Origin: Diphasiastrum complanatum
Lineage: Eukaryota; Streptophyta; Lycopodiopsida; Lycopodiales; Lycopodiaceae
Length of the DNA: 64,000 nucleotides
Assembly (NCBI GenBank): GCA_029204225.1
Contig: CM055100.1
Span: forward strand, 55,507,278-55,571,277
Reading direction: 5' to 3'
The notes under the pieces: generated by a model
What the model was told of the DNA's origin: nothing
What the model saw: only the letters and a program-made list of their open reading frames with translations
Database searches by the model: none
Shown: piece after piece, positions 23,501 to 35,500 of the stretch
How positions within the stretch are numbered: the first letter of the stretch is position 1
Layout: the number at the start of each line of letters is the position of its first letter
Made by a program: the position numbers and the translations under genes

Positions 23501-26500
23501 TCAGAAGTCTTATGCTCGTCTCAAAGACCATTTCTATTGGCCCTCTCTTTGATCTGAGCTTGCTGTACTTATTCGTACCTGCCCTTTCTGTTTTCGTAAT
23601 AAGTACTCCCGTTCTAAATCTGCTGGTTTGCTCCAGAGTTGGCCTATTCCTCATCGCCAGTGGACTGATATATCTATGGACTTTATCCTTGGCCTTCCCC
23701 ATACCCAGCGTGGTCACGATTCATGTATGGTGGTAGTTGACAGGTTTTCAAAACAGGCACATTTTATCCCAGTTCGCAGTACTATCACAGCAAAGCAATG
23801 TGCACGTTTGTTCCTATCAGAGATTTTCCGCCTGCATGGATTTCCTCGTACTATCCTTTCTGATCGGGATAGTAAGTTTACATCTATATTCTGGACAGAG
23901 CTTATGCGTATTTTGGATGTTCAGTTTTTTATGGGTTCTGCTTATCATTCTACTTCTGATGGGCAGTCTGAGGTCCTTAACAGGATCCTTGAGGATTATT
24001 TGCGCCATTTTGTTACTCCTTCAGGGAAGGATTGGGATCAGCCTTTATGTTTAGCAGAGTATAGCTATAATAGCTCTGTTAGTACTAGCACAGGTGTCTC
24101 TCCATTTTTATTATCTCATGGCTATGCACCTCTTTTACCTGGCATTCCTCTTCCTCCTGAGGATACACCTGTTACACTTGCATCTTTTCTATCAGGTGCT
24201 CGAGAGCTTATTACTCGGGCCAGTTCTCATTTACAGCATGTTCAGCAGCGTTATCAGACCTCGGTTGATCGTCACCGCCGCCATGTTGAGTTTCAGCTTG
24301 GAGATATGGTTTATCTACGCTTACGGTTTGCACGTCATCATTTTGTCCAGGGCCATGCTTCTACTGAGAAGCTTGCACCACGTTATTATGGGCCTTATCG
24401 CATTGTGGAGGTTCTTAGTCCAGTTACATATCGCTTACAGCTTCCTGCTTCCACACGCGCCTATGATGTATTCCATGTTAGTTTATTACGTGCTGCTATT
24501 GAGGATGACGCTCCTTGTGATGCTGAGTTTCCTACTGCTCCAGAGTTATTTCCATTTTTACCTGCTGCTATATTACAGGTCCGTCTATACCATAGTCGAC
24601 GCCGCCGGCAGATTCAGTTTTTGGTCCAGTGGGATGGTCGTCCTATTGAGGAGGCTACATGGGAGCCTATTGATGTGTTTTATCATACACCATTACTTGC
24701 GGATCAGGCTCGTGCTACATCAGATGTTCCTCTAGTTGTTGATGCACCAGGGCTTGCTGCTACTTGATCCGGTTATCTTTTCGGCAGTTGGGTCTTTTTT
24801 TTTGTGTCGGGGAGAGTTATGGACTCGGCTCATTACATTCGCCGCGTCCATTTACATTTACAGTTACTTTACTTTATGCATAAGCAGGCCTTGGGCCCTT
24901 TTTTATTCATTAGTGACATTCAGACTATATGGTTGGCCTTTGGCCTTATTATTCATTATTAGGCCATTTGGACATTTAACTGGAGAGTGGGGGCCTTCTT
25001 GGAGGGCACACTATTATCCCTCCCAGTTGGGCCCTAGCCACTGGAAGCTTCCTTTTAGGGCTTCCTCTTGGCTATAAGTAGGGAAACTGTGTCATTTGTC
25101 ATTCAGCTGATGATATTGATCTCTCTCTTTAGCCTCCTTAATCTCTCTCTTTCCCGCTTTCTAGGGTTAAGTCTTGCTTATGTGATGCTTTCATAGCTTA
25201 ATTCTAGATCAGCTGTGGCTCTATTCGTAACTCCTTGGTCTTCGCAGTGTTCACCCCCAACCCCCATCTGGTACAAGATTTCTGTAAACAATCCAGCTGC
25301 CTCTGCAAACCCTCTCTGGTCGAGGATAATAGTACTACATCATCCGCATAAAGGAGAATAGCAATCAGAATGGTGCCAAGTCTACAGCCACCCCCGCCAC
25401 ACTGTGAGATGACTCGCTCTAACTCATCAATATACAATCCAAAGAGAACCGGTGAAAGAGAGCACCCCTGTTTCACCCCAATGGTGCTCCAAATGTGATC
25501 AGATAAGCCACTGCTATGTCGGCATCCCAAGACCTTCTCATAAAGAGCCATCACTGCTAAAAGAATATCTGTGGAGAAACCAAGGTCACGAAGTCTTTGA
25601 ATGAGCAGGGAGCGTGGTACAGAATCGAAGGCCTTCCTGAAATCTACAAAACAACAGTAAACCCTCTCTTTCCTGTACTTAGTTTCCTCGATCAAGGCTC
25701 GAAGTGTAAAAATATGGTCAGTGGTAGAATAATGAGATCGGAAACCTGCCTGCCCCAATGCATGGAATCTCCGAGCTTCCGCCTCTGAACTCACTGCAGA
25801 CTGGAGTATGGTACCATAGAGCTTCGTGAGAACATATCCGATCACGATGGTGCGGTAATTACCAGGAATCATGGGATCACCATTTTTATGAATAGGGTGG
25901 ATGATGTTGGTGCACCAGGATGAGGGGAAATCAGAGACAACGGCGGAATTGAGGAGAGTGGCTAGTGTGGGAGCAAGGAGGTCGGAAGCATGGGTTAGGA
26001 GTTCAGATTCAAGGTCTTTGATATCTCTTGCTTTATGGGACTTCATTCTCTTGATGGCCGTAAGTACCATTTTAGATGTGAAGAAGGTGAACTCAGAGGG
26101 GCGTGGGGAGATAGAGATGGGTGCCTTAGTGGGTATGGTATATAGGTTGGTAGTGTATTCGGTCATCCAGGAGGGGTGGTGGAGCACGAGGGATAAACTC
26201 ATGCCAAAAGGCGCCTGAAGAGGAACTAAAGAGAAGATCAACAAGACTCGTTCCTTCGGAGTCATCATAGATACGCTTTTTCGGCGGAGTGTGCGATGGT
26301 AAGAGCGCCTGGCGCAGTGGAGGAGATGAGGATCGTGAGTACGGGCATGGGTGACAAGCTGATGAAGAGAGCGACATTCAACATCATACCACCGGGGGTG
26401 TGGGGGTCGTATCGATGAGGAACGGGTGCCTCTGCTTTTATGGGGTTTAGATGGAAAAGCAAGGGAAGTAGCGGTACGAAGACTAAGAAAGGCAACTTGA

Positions 26501-29500
26501 GTCTCGATTGTACTATCGTGAGGGAAGGAATGGAGTGTGAGGAAGAAAGACTAGTACACCATGTCTCTGCTGCATATAAAGCTGTGGGGGTGACAATGGT
26601 ATCAAAGAGTTGACACTTACTCTGAGCATCCCGAATGGACTTCTGGAAGCAAAACCGCTCTAGCTGAACAAAGGAGGAATGTTCCTTCCCAAGTCGAGTG
26701 GTAGCTGCTTGTCGCATACTAAATGTAGGACTAGAGAAAAGTATCCCCAATATGTGTATGAAAAAACTACCTCTAGAATCTGTCCATCAAGAGTGAGCTT
26801 CTGACCCTGCATGAAGGCTCGAGAAGTGTTGAAGACCATAACCTTGGTCTTCCCAATGTTCACCCCCAGGCCCCATCTCGTACCAAAAGCCATGTAAGCA
26901 ATCCAGCTGCCACTGTAACCCCTCCTCTGGTCGGGGAGACTAATATCACATCATTGGCATAAAGAAGAATGGCAATTAGAATATTGCCAAGTCTGCAACC
27001 AGAACCGCCACACTGTGAGATGACTCTCTCTAGCTCATCAATGTATAATCCAAAAAGAATTGCCCTGCTTCACCCCAATGGTTCACCCCAATGGTGCTCC
27101 AAATGGCTCAGAAATGCCACTACCATGTCGGAAACAACCATTGAATCAAAGGCTTTCCGGAAGTCCATGAAACAACAATAAACCTTCTCTTTCCTATGCT
27201 TGGCTTCCTCAATCAAAGCTCGGAGCGTGAAGATATGATCAGTAGTAGAATAATGGACTCGAAACCCTGCTTGACCCAAAGCGTGTAATCTCTTGGCTTC
27301 CACCTATGAACTCACAGCAAACTGAGGAATTGAATCAAAGGCTTTCCGGAAGTCCATGAAACAACAATAAACCTTCTCTTTCCTATGCTTGGCTTCCTCA
27401 ATCAAAGCTCGGAGCGTGAAGATATGATCAGTAGTAGAATAATGGACTCGAAACCCTGCTTGACCCAAAGCGTGTAATCTCTTGGCTTCCACCTATGAAC
27501 TCACAGCAAACTGAAGTATAGTACCATATAGCTTCATGAGAACATGCCCAATTAGGATAGTGTGATAGTTACCAAAAACCATGGGGTCACCATTTTTATG
27601 ATAGGGTGGATGATGTTGGTGCACCAGGATAATGAGAAGCCAGAGACAATTGCGGAATTGAGGAGAGTGGTTGGTGTGGGAGCAAGTAGGTCGGCAGCAT
27701 GGACAAAGAGTTTAGATTCAAGGTTTTCAATATCTCCCGCCTTCTAGGACTTCATTCTCTTGATGGCCGCAAGTACCATGGCAGAGGTGAAGAAGGTGGA
27801 CTCAGAAGGTCGGGGAGAGATAGAAATCGGTGAATCAGTGGGTATGGTGTATAGGCTAGTAGCATAGTCGACCCATATGCAGAGGTCATTCAGGAGAGGT
27901 GGTGGGGCACGAGGGATAAACTCACACCAAAAAGTGCCCTAGGAAGAGCTGAAGAGGTCAACAAGACGTTTTCCTTCAGAGTCATCATAGGCATTTTTTT
28001 TACGACAGAGAGGAATGGAGAAGATGAGGAGCATGAGCACGTGCATGGGTGACAAGATGGCGAAGAGAACGACATTCGATACCACGAGGGGTGTAGAGGA
28101 CGAGGTGATAAAGAATGTATGGATTTGCTTTATGGGGCTTAGAAGGAAAGGCTGGAGAAGCGGTAGTGTGAAGAGAGGTGGTGAGGAAAGCAGCTTGCGC
28201 GTCAACTCTACTGTCATGGGGAAAAGAGTGGAGTAACGAGGCCAAAGACTCTTGGTAGACTGGGATGTATAGAGGGCTTAATGTATATCTAGGTGCACAG
28301 GTAAGCGTGGGTTGTGAAGGTGATTGGGGGAGTTGGGAGGCGACCAATAGCAAAAGAGAGGAAATAATGATCGGAAAGGATGGTGGGGGAGATATGAAAA
28401 TCAGAGATGAGAGGTATGGAGGATGGTGACCCCATAAGATAGTCAACGACACTATGCTCGCCACTGTGAGGATGACAAGTATATCTGCTTGAATTCAGCC
28501 AATAAGTTAGGCCATGGCTAACTCATGGGCCTCTCCAAACTGTAATAAATACGTATCGTATGGGGTAATAGGTCCCAAACTATCCTCGGAAATCCTGGTA
28601 ACTCCCATCTCATCACTGTCAAGGGCACGGACACGAAGCTGGTGGGTGGTGTCATAAAACGCTGACTGTCGCGAGGAGGTCCGGGCACTAAAATCCCTAG
28701 TGAGGAAAATATGCCCTCGCTTTGCGATTCTAATGATATTCAATGAAAGATGATGGTAGGGTGAGCCAATTCCCTCGGTAAAAGATGAAGACTTTGGAGG
28801 AAAGTAACATGCCGCTTCAAAGAGGTCCCTGTCCGAATCAATATCCTAGTCTGCAGTAACGAATCCACATGTAGCATGCATGCTCGTCATGCCGAATGAA
28901 CTAGATGCTCGAGTGAAGAGACTCCCTGTATAAGCATGCAACCCCTCCGGATCCACGATCATTGGCTGATCTAGTCTCAGGTCTACACACATAATCCCAT
29001 CTGTATGTTGGAAAAGTGGGAAGTCCTCTCTCTGGACTCTCATGAGTCTCCATAAAAAGCAATAAATCTTTGCTAGTGATAAAGTCAAATTTCAAGATGA
29101 GTGTATACCATCATAGTTCCATACTCCAATCTAGAGTTGTTTTTGGATGGGGCCCCGAGATACTCCCAAACCCGGTGACACCCCAAATCCCGATCTCTGG
29201 CAACCGTCAGGAGCGCTATCAAAAGAGCGCACTCGTCCATCCCAATATATAGCTCGTTTGCCTGATCCTCGGGCTTTGCCTTACGCCTTTCCTCCACCTG
29301 GATAAATGTGAGGTTGTCATCCATAAAAGTAGTGGAATCACATAGCTTAGCTTTGCATCGTAAAGCCTCTCGACGACTCTCCAAGGAAGTAAATCAGTGT
29401 GGCTGCATCTATAGTAGTCCTCCATGCCATATCTAACTGTTACAACTCCCTAGGATCATCGACTGCCTTAAAGGTTTCGCACACCCCATACCAGTGACGA

Positions 29501-32500
29501 TGCACCGTAACCGCCCAACCGTAAGGTCACAACCGACCCACCTCCATGCCCTAGAGCAATCGACATAATCATGCCCGGTCAAGCCTCCTACGATAACTGG
29601 CGTCCCATACCACCAGCCATCGCACTCGGCTCTCCCTAACACACATCTTCTGGCCTGGAGATACATCCTGGCTCATGCACGTGCTCTCCATCCACCAACT
29701 CCCAGGTAGACTGAGTGAATGGAAAGAGGGAAACCCCACCACTATATAGGCATAGCACAGTGGGTCCCATCAAGCACGGTCCTGCCGGCGACACGTGACC
29801 ACCTAGGATGGTGACACATGGCACCTAGACATGTCGATAACTCCAGTCCTGCGTCATGCCCCTTGCTAAAGGGCGTACCGTTATGGTACATAACATTCAT
29901 CCCCCCATAAAAACTTCCTTCTATGGGAAAAAACCAGGGAATCTAAGTCTTAAATCATCCTCCTTCTCCCATGTGTCCTCATCATCTGACCTACCTTTCT
30001 AATGAATCAGATGTTCAGAGATCAAACGATTTCTCAGCTGATGTCGTCGAGTATCCATAATCCTTTCTGGTTCATGGGGTACAAAAGCAGTCAAATCCTC
30101 CAATAGAACTAGATCATCTGTGGGAATCAGGTCATCTTTCCCACCAGGTCGTTCCTTTAAATGACTAACATGGAATACATGATGAACCTTAGTTCCAACA
30201 GGGAGTTCCAGTCTATAAGCAGCCTTACCAATCTTGTTAAGAACTTTGAAAGGACCGCTAAAACGTGGAGATAACTTCGGACATTTCCCCGTTCGAAGTG
30301 TCTTGGAGTCCTTGGGGATTCTAAGATACACCCAATCACCGATCTCAAACTCTCGAGGAGTGCGACTTCGGTTGGCATAGAATTGGGCTCTGTCTTGAGC
30401 TGATCTAATGCTTTCCCTAGCCACCTGCAACATTTCCTGCATATCATGCAAGAAATCCGCTGCAGCTTGAACCTTGAGACCTTTGAGTCCAACGGAGATA
30501 GGGGAACGAGGCTGAAAGCCGTACAAGAGCATATAAGGACTTCATACAATTGTATGCGAACTCAACCATTGGGAGAAACTTTTCCCAATCTGATTGTCGC
30601 CTGGAAATGTATGCGCGAAGCATATCTTCCATTGATCGGTTGACACGTTCGGTCTGACCATCGGTTTTTGGGTGATCCGTAGACGATAGACTTAAAGTAG
30701 TTTCCAGTCTTTCAAAGACCGCCTGCCAGAACTTGCCAGTGAACTTGGAATCACGATCACTAACAATATCGTTCGGCAATTCATACAACCTGAACAACTT
30801 TTCAACGAAAAGTTGAGCAAGTTCAGAAGCTTTGACAATAGTTTTTGTTGGAATAAACTGTGCCATTTTGGTTAGCCTGTCAACTACTACCCAAATAGCA
30901 TCGTGACCCTCCCTTGACTTAGGGAGTCCGACCACAAAATCCATGGAAATACTTTCCCATTTCTTGTTAGGAATTTCTAATGGATGCAACAGACCAGTTG
31001 CTTTGAGTCTTTCCGCTTTATTTACCTGGCATTGTTCACACTTTTGAACATATGCCTCGACATGACCTTTCATTTTTGGCCAATAAAATTCTCTCTTAAC
31101 AAGGTCAAGCGTCCTCTGTATACCAGGGTGTCCTGCGCTGGGGCTATCGTGGCACTCGTGCAGGATTTGGGCCCTAATGTCCGCGATATCTGGCACGCAG
31201 ACTTTTCCTCTACGGAAAAGCAAACCATTCCGAATGGAATAATCATCAAGTATCTTCTCTTCGCGAGATTTCTTGGAATCTTGCTTTCCAAGATTGTCTC
31301 TCATTAAAGAGCTTCCTGCCAGGACATCTTGCCAAATATGGCCGAAAAACTCATCGGTCCGACAGAGATCTCGCAGAGAAAGATACAACTCGGATTGGAA
31401 CTCAGCAAAGCATAACTGATTAACTTCACCCATCCGGCTCAAAGCATCAGTGACACAATTCGACGTACCTCGATGGTACTTAATGTCGATTTCGAACTCT
31501 TGAATGAGTTCCGACCAGCGGGCCTTACGACCCCTAAGGTCCGAGGCATCACAGATATACTTAAGAGATTCATGATCTGTCATTACCATGAATCTGGATC
31601 CGTACAAATAATGTCTCCAGATCTTTAACGCATGGATGACAACAAAAAGTTCCTTCTCATAAGTAGAATACCTACTTTGAGCTGGGTCCAACTTCTTGCT
31701 CTCGAAAGCCACAGGTCTACCATCCTGGTAAAGGACTGCACCTACCACATAGTCACTAGCGTCCGTTTCCACCAGGAAAGATCCGCTAGAGTCCAAGATG
31801 TGTAAGATAGGGGCTGTAGATACCAACATCTTCAAAGCTTCAAGGCTTTGATTAAGTTCATTAGTCCAAACAACAGGAGGATTGATCTTCGAACGCCTTC
31901 CGACCTTCTTCTTATTACCCTTTTTAGTTTTCCGTTTGGCTCTCTTCACTCCCTTAAGAAGATTCGTTAGAGGCAATGCAACCAAGGCATAGTCTTTAAT
32001 GAATTTATGGAAAAACCCTGTGAAGCCTAGAAAAGATTTTACTTCCCTAATGGTTTTCAGGATAGGCCAATCACGAACTTTCTGGACCTTATCGTAGTCG
32101 ATCTCAAGACCTCGATCGGAAACAATATGTCCCAAATACTTGAGTCGAGTTTGAAAAAGCTCACATTTAGACTCCTTAACATAAAGCTTTGCTTGCCTTA
32201 GATTATCTAAGACAGTACGCAAATGCGCTTCGTGCTCCTCAAGAGTCTTACTGTAAATCAGTATGTCTTAAAAAAATACCACGAGAAACTTCCCCAGATA
32301 TGGACGAAGAATATCGTTCATCATCTGTTGGAAGGTTGCCGGGGCACTAGTTAGACCAAAGGGTAATATTAAAAACTCGTAATGGCCATACCTAGTACGA
32401 AAACCAGTTTTGGAAACATCCCCCTCGTGTATTCTAATTTGATGGTATCATGACCTAAGGTCCAATTTGGTGAAATACTTAGCACCATTCAATCGGTCCA

Positions 32501-35500
32501 TTAAGTCGTCCATCCGAGGCAAGGGATAGCAGTTCTTAATTGTCATTTTATTAAGCTTTTTGTAATCGACACAAAGACGAATATCGCCGTCTTTCTTGCC
32601 GGTTAGCAAAACAGGAGCTCCCCAAGGGAATTTACTAGGCCGAATATGGCCTTTACGTAATAACTCCTTAAGTTGACTAGCAACTTCATCTTCTTCCTTC
32701 GGGCTCATCCTGTAGGGAAAAAGCGATACAGGAGAGCTGTTGGAAAGGAGATCTATGCGATGGTCTACACCCCGTGAGGGGGGAAGACCTTCAGGTAACT
32801 GCTCAGGGAATATATCATTATATTCCTCCCTAAGTCTCTTAAAGATTTTGCCCTCAGGCGAAGATTCTAAATTATCATCAGTAAAAGACAATGCTTTAGG
32901 GAAAGACGACACATCAACATTGACATTATGAGTACTAAAAGTATCTATGTAAGATTCATCTTTCAGATAACCTAAATACGAAAAATACTCAGAATTCAAA
33001 ATACATTGATTCGCTTCTTGAGCAGTTACAAAAGGTAGATCTGCCTCATTGCCTTTAAGGCAAACCAATGAGTCATTATGCAAGAAAGAAATACAATGAG
33101 ATACATAATCTTTCTTTAAGGACTCATTCCTAGCATAAAACCATTCTTTACCTAGGATTACATCCACCTTATCTAGATTGATGACATGAAAAGACAAACT
33201 ATCTACATAGTCTTGAATCTTCAATGACACGTGGGGGACAAAGTGGTCCCAGACCTGCTGCTCCCCACCAGCTGCCATTCTAACCACATACCTGTGGTCA
33301 CTTGGTGCGGTTGCCAGCTGCAGCTTCTACACCAACTTAGCATTAATAAAATTATGCGTAGAACCGTCATCAAAAAGAATACTCACAGGTTGGCTGCCTA
33401 CGAACCCACTCATACGAATGAGGTCGTGAGGTTCAAACATTGCAGTATTAAAACAAAAAATCATACAAACTGTTTCATCTATAAAAGATACGTCAATGCA
33501 AGAAATAGAAGAATTACCTGGTGCCTTAAAGGAGCGGCCACCCTGCTTCCGTCTCTTCGGGCAGTCCTTGGAAAGGTGCCCCTTCTCCATGCAGGAGAAA
33601 CACAGCCTGTCGCTTTTGGCCTTGCCGAAGTCCGCTCTCTCCAACCGAGGGCGCTTCTTTTTCTTCCCCGAAGAAGAAGCTTCGCCGACCATGCGCTCCT
33701 TGCCCTTTTTGAAAGAAGGACCCGCAGAGGATTTGTCTTTGGCTTCGGGCTTTGGTTGCTCTTTGCGGGTTATTGTGTGCGTATCGTCGAAAATCCGAGC
33801 GAAACGAACGGCATCCTCTAAGGACTGTGGCTGATTACGGCGTACCTCCAACTGATATTCCTTGAGCAAGCCCAAAATGAAATGCAGCTTAAGGAGTACC
33901 TCGTCTATGCGGTTAAAAAACTGCGAAGCAGCCTCTTGGAAGTCTTGCAAGTAGACGTCCAAGGGCTTCGTCCCCATTTGAAATCGACGATAATATTCAA
34001 AGTCATCTAGGATAGGCATAAAGGCAGCCTTAAAAGGCTACCTGGAAATCATCCCAAGTGGTTGGGACTGTAGCTCGGTCTCTAAGGTCCTGCCACCAAG
34101 AATACGCCTTACTGCGTAAAAACATGATGGCCGTCGAAATACGCGAGCTATCTGGTAGATCGTGCATGGAAAAATGCGACGTCCATCGATCTAACCAGGC
34201 TAACACCACATCTTGGTGTCTGTCCTTCTTCTCTCCGGTAAAAAATTCCGGAGTAAACATTGGGTTTAGGAGAGCTTGTCGAGACTGGGACATAGCCCGA
34301 ATCTCGGCCTCCGCCCGTTCATGCTTTGAGCGCATGTCCACAATTTGTTGTTGTAACAAATTAATGGCACGCGTCATGTTCTCCATGTCAGTCCCGACGG
34401 GACTTGGAACTCTAGTCTCGTCCATAGGGGTGTCCATGGATAAAGGAGAAACTGACAAAAAACTAGAGGGAAAACGGAGAGCTATGGTGTAAAAACCGCA
34501 AAAAGGGAAAAGCTAGTGCATAGGGCCTCAAGAAATAACCAACTTGAGAACAAGCAACTTGAGAGCAAAAGAACTCTACAACAACTTGGGAGAATGAGGG
34601 AAAGGAAGTGAATGTACCTCCTTTACCCCCTCCCCAAAGCTCCTCTCCACCCTCATGCAAAAGGACAGGTGGGGCCCAAGAAAGGTCCCATTTGTCCCTT
34701 CTAGGCCTTTCTAGCCAAATCGGGTCACCCATAGGTGCCACATGGCCCATGGATTCCTAAAAATTTATAAATTTCAGTTTTGGCTCTATCTTTCCCCTCT
34801 CCAACTCTTACGTACCACAGCTCTCTCCACTCCTTTGGAGATCTGCAGGTACAGAGAGGAAGGAGATAGTACGGCCAACAAGGACAAGCAAGATTTCAAC
34901 TCTAATTGCTTTTGCAATTTCTCACACTTAAAAGTTTAAAAGCTTAAACTTAGAGAACTTAGCACCCAACCTTAGCTCTTAAATTTGTTTTGCTTGAAGA
35001 AAGGAGGAACAAGATCGTGGGAAGGCGCGATGACAAGGCCGTGGGGAGGCGCGCCACTCCCCTCCCCTATCACCTCAAAAATTAATAATGGGAGGAGAAA
35101 GTACATCTCCTCCCCTCCTCACTGCAACCCGCAGGCAGTCTTGCTGCGCTGCAGCAGCCAAGAAATCCGCAGGTCCGCCGGGAGGTAATACCTCCTCTCC
35201 CCCACTTCCTCTACTGATCCCAAGGATGCATAGGTACTAAAAAAGTACGTAGCATCAAATGTGAGGCAAAATAAATAAAGATTTAAACTTCAATCTGGGC
35301 GCCAGGAGGGCGGGCAGCAGCCGCGCAGGGCCAAGGTACTATTGCCTCGCCCTCCCGAACCGTACTGTAGGTCAGTGGTCTGAACAGGACTGTTCAGACC
35401 TACGCTGAACCCCAAAAGTTTTGTTTTCAGTTCAATTTTTTTCTTGAACTAATTTCAAATCCTTCAAAGGTAAAGTTTATAGTTACTAAGCACCTGTAAG

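Larger units (their letters stand above)
19096..25232 (+). mobile_element. Gypsy-2, young Ty3/gypsy element with non-canonical LTR ends
   Basis: 6137 bp with two 418-bp LTRs (19096-19513 and 24815-25232) and target duplication CCTTG (19091-19095, 25233-25237). The empty site is visible in LINE copy D near 26840 (ATAACCTTGGTCTTC), which fixes the ends exactly. The LTRs start AGTTA and end TAACT instead of TG..CA. By eye they differ at 5 of 418 sites (about 1.2%), so this is the youngest large insertion here. It carries one gag-pol frame with five stops. Confidence 0.96.

Noticed and set aside
20722-24735. Long Leu/Ile-rich plus-strand ORFs and Arg/Lys-rich minus-strand ORFs
   Set aside because: They are other-frame shadows of Gypsy-2 gag-pol.
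33231-33834. Plus-strand ORFs of up to 196 codons
   Set aside because: Antisense to the Gypsy-3 gag-protease region; no domain.
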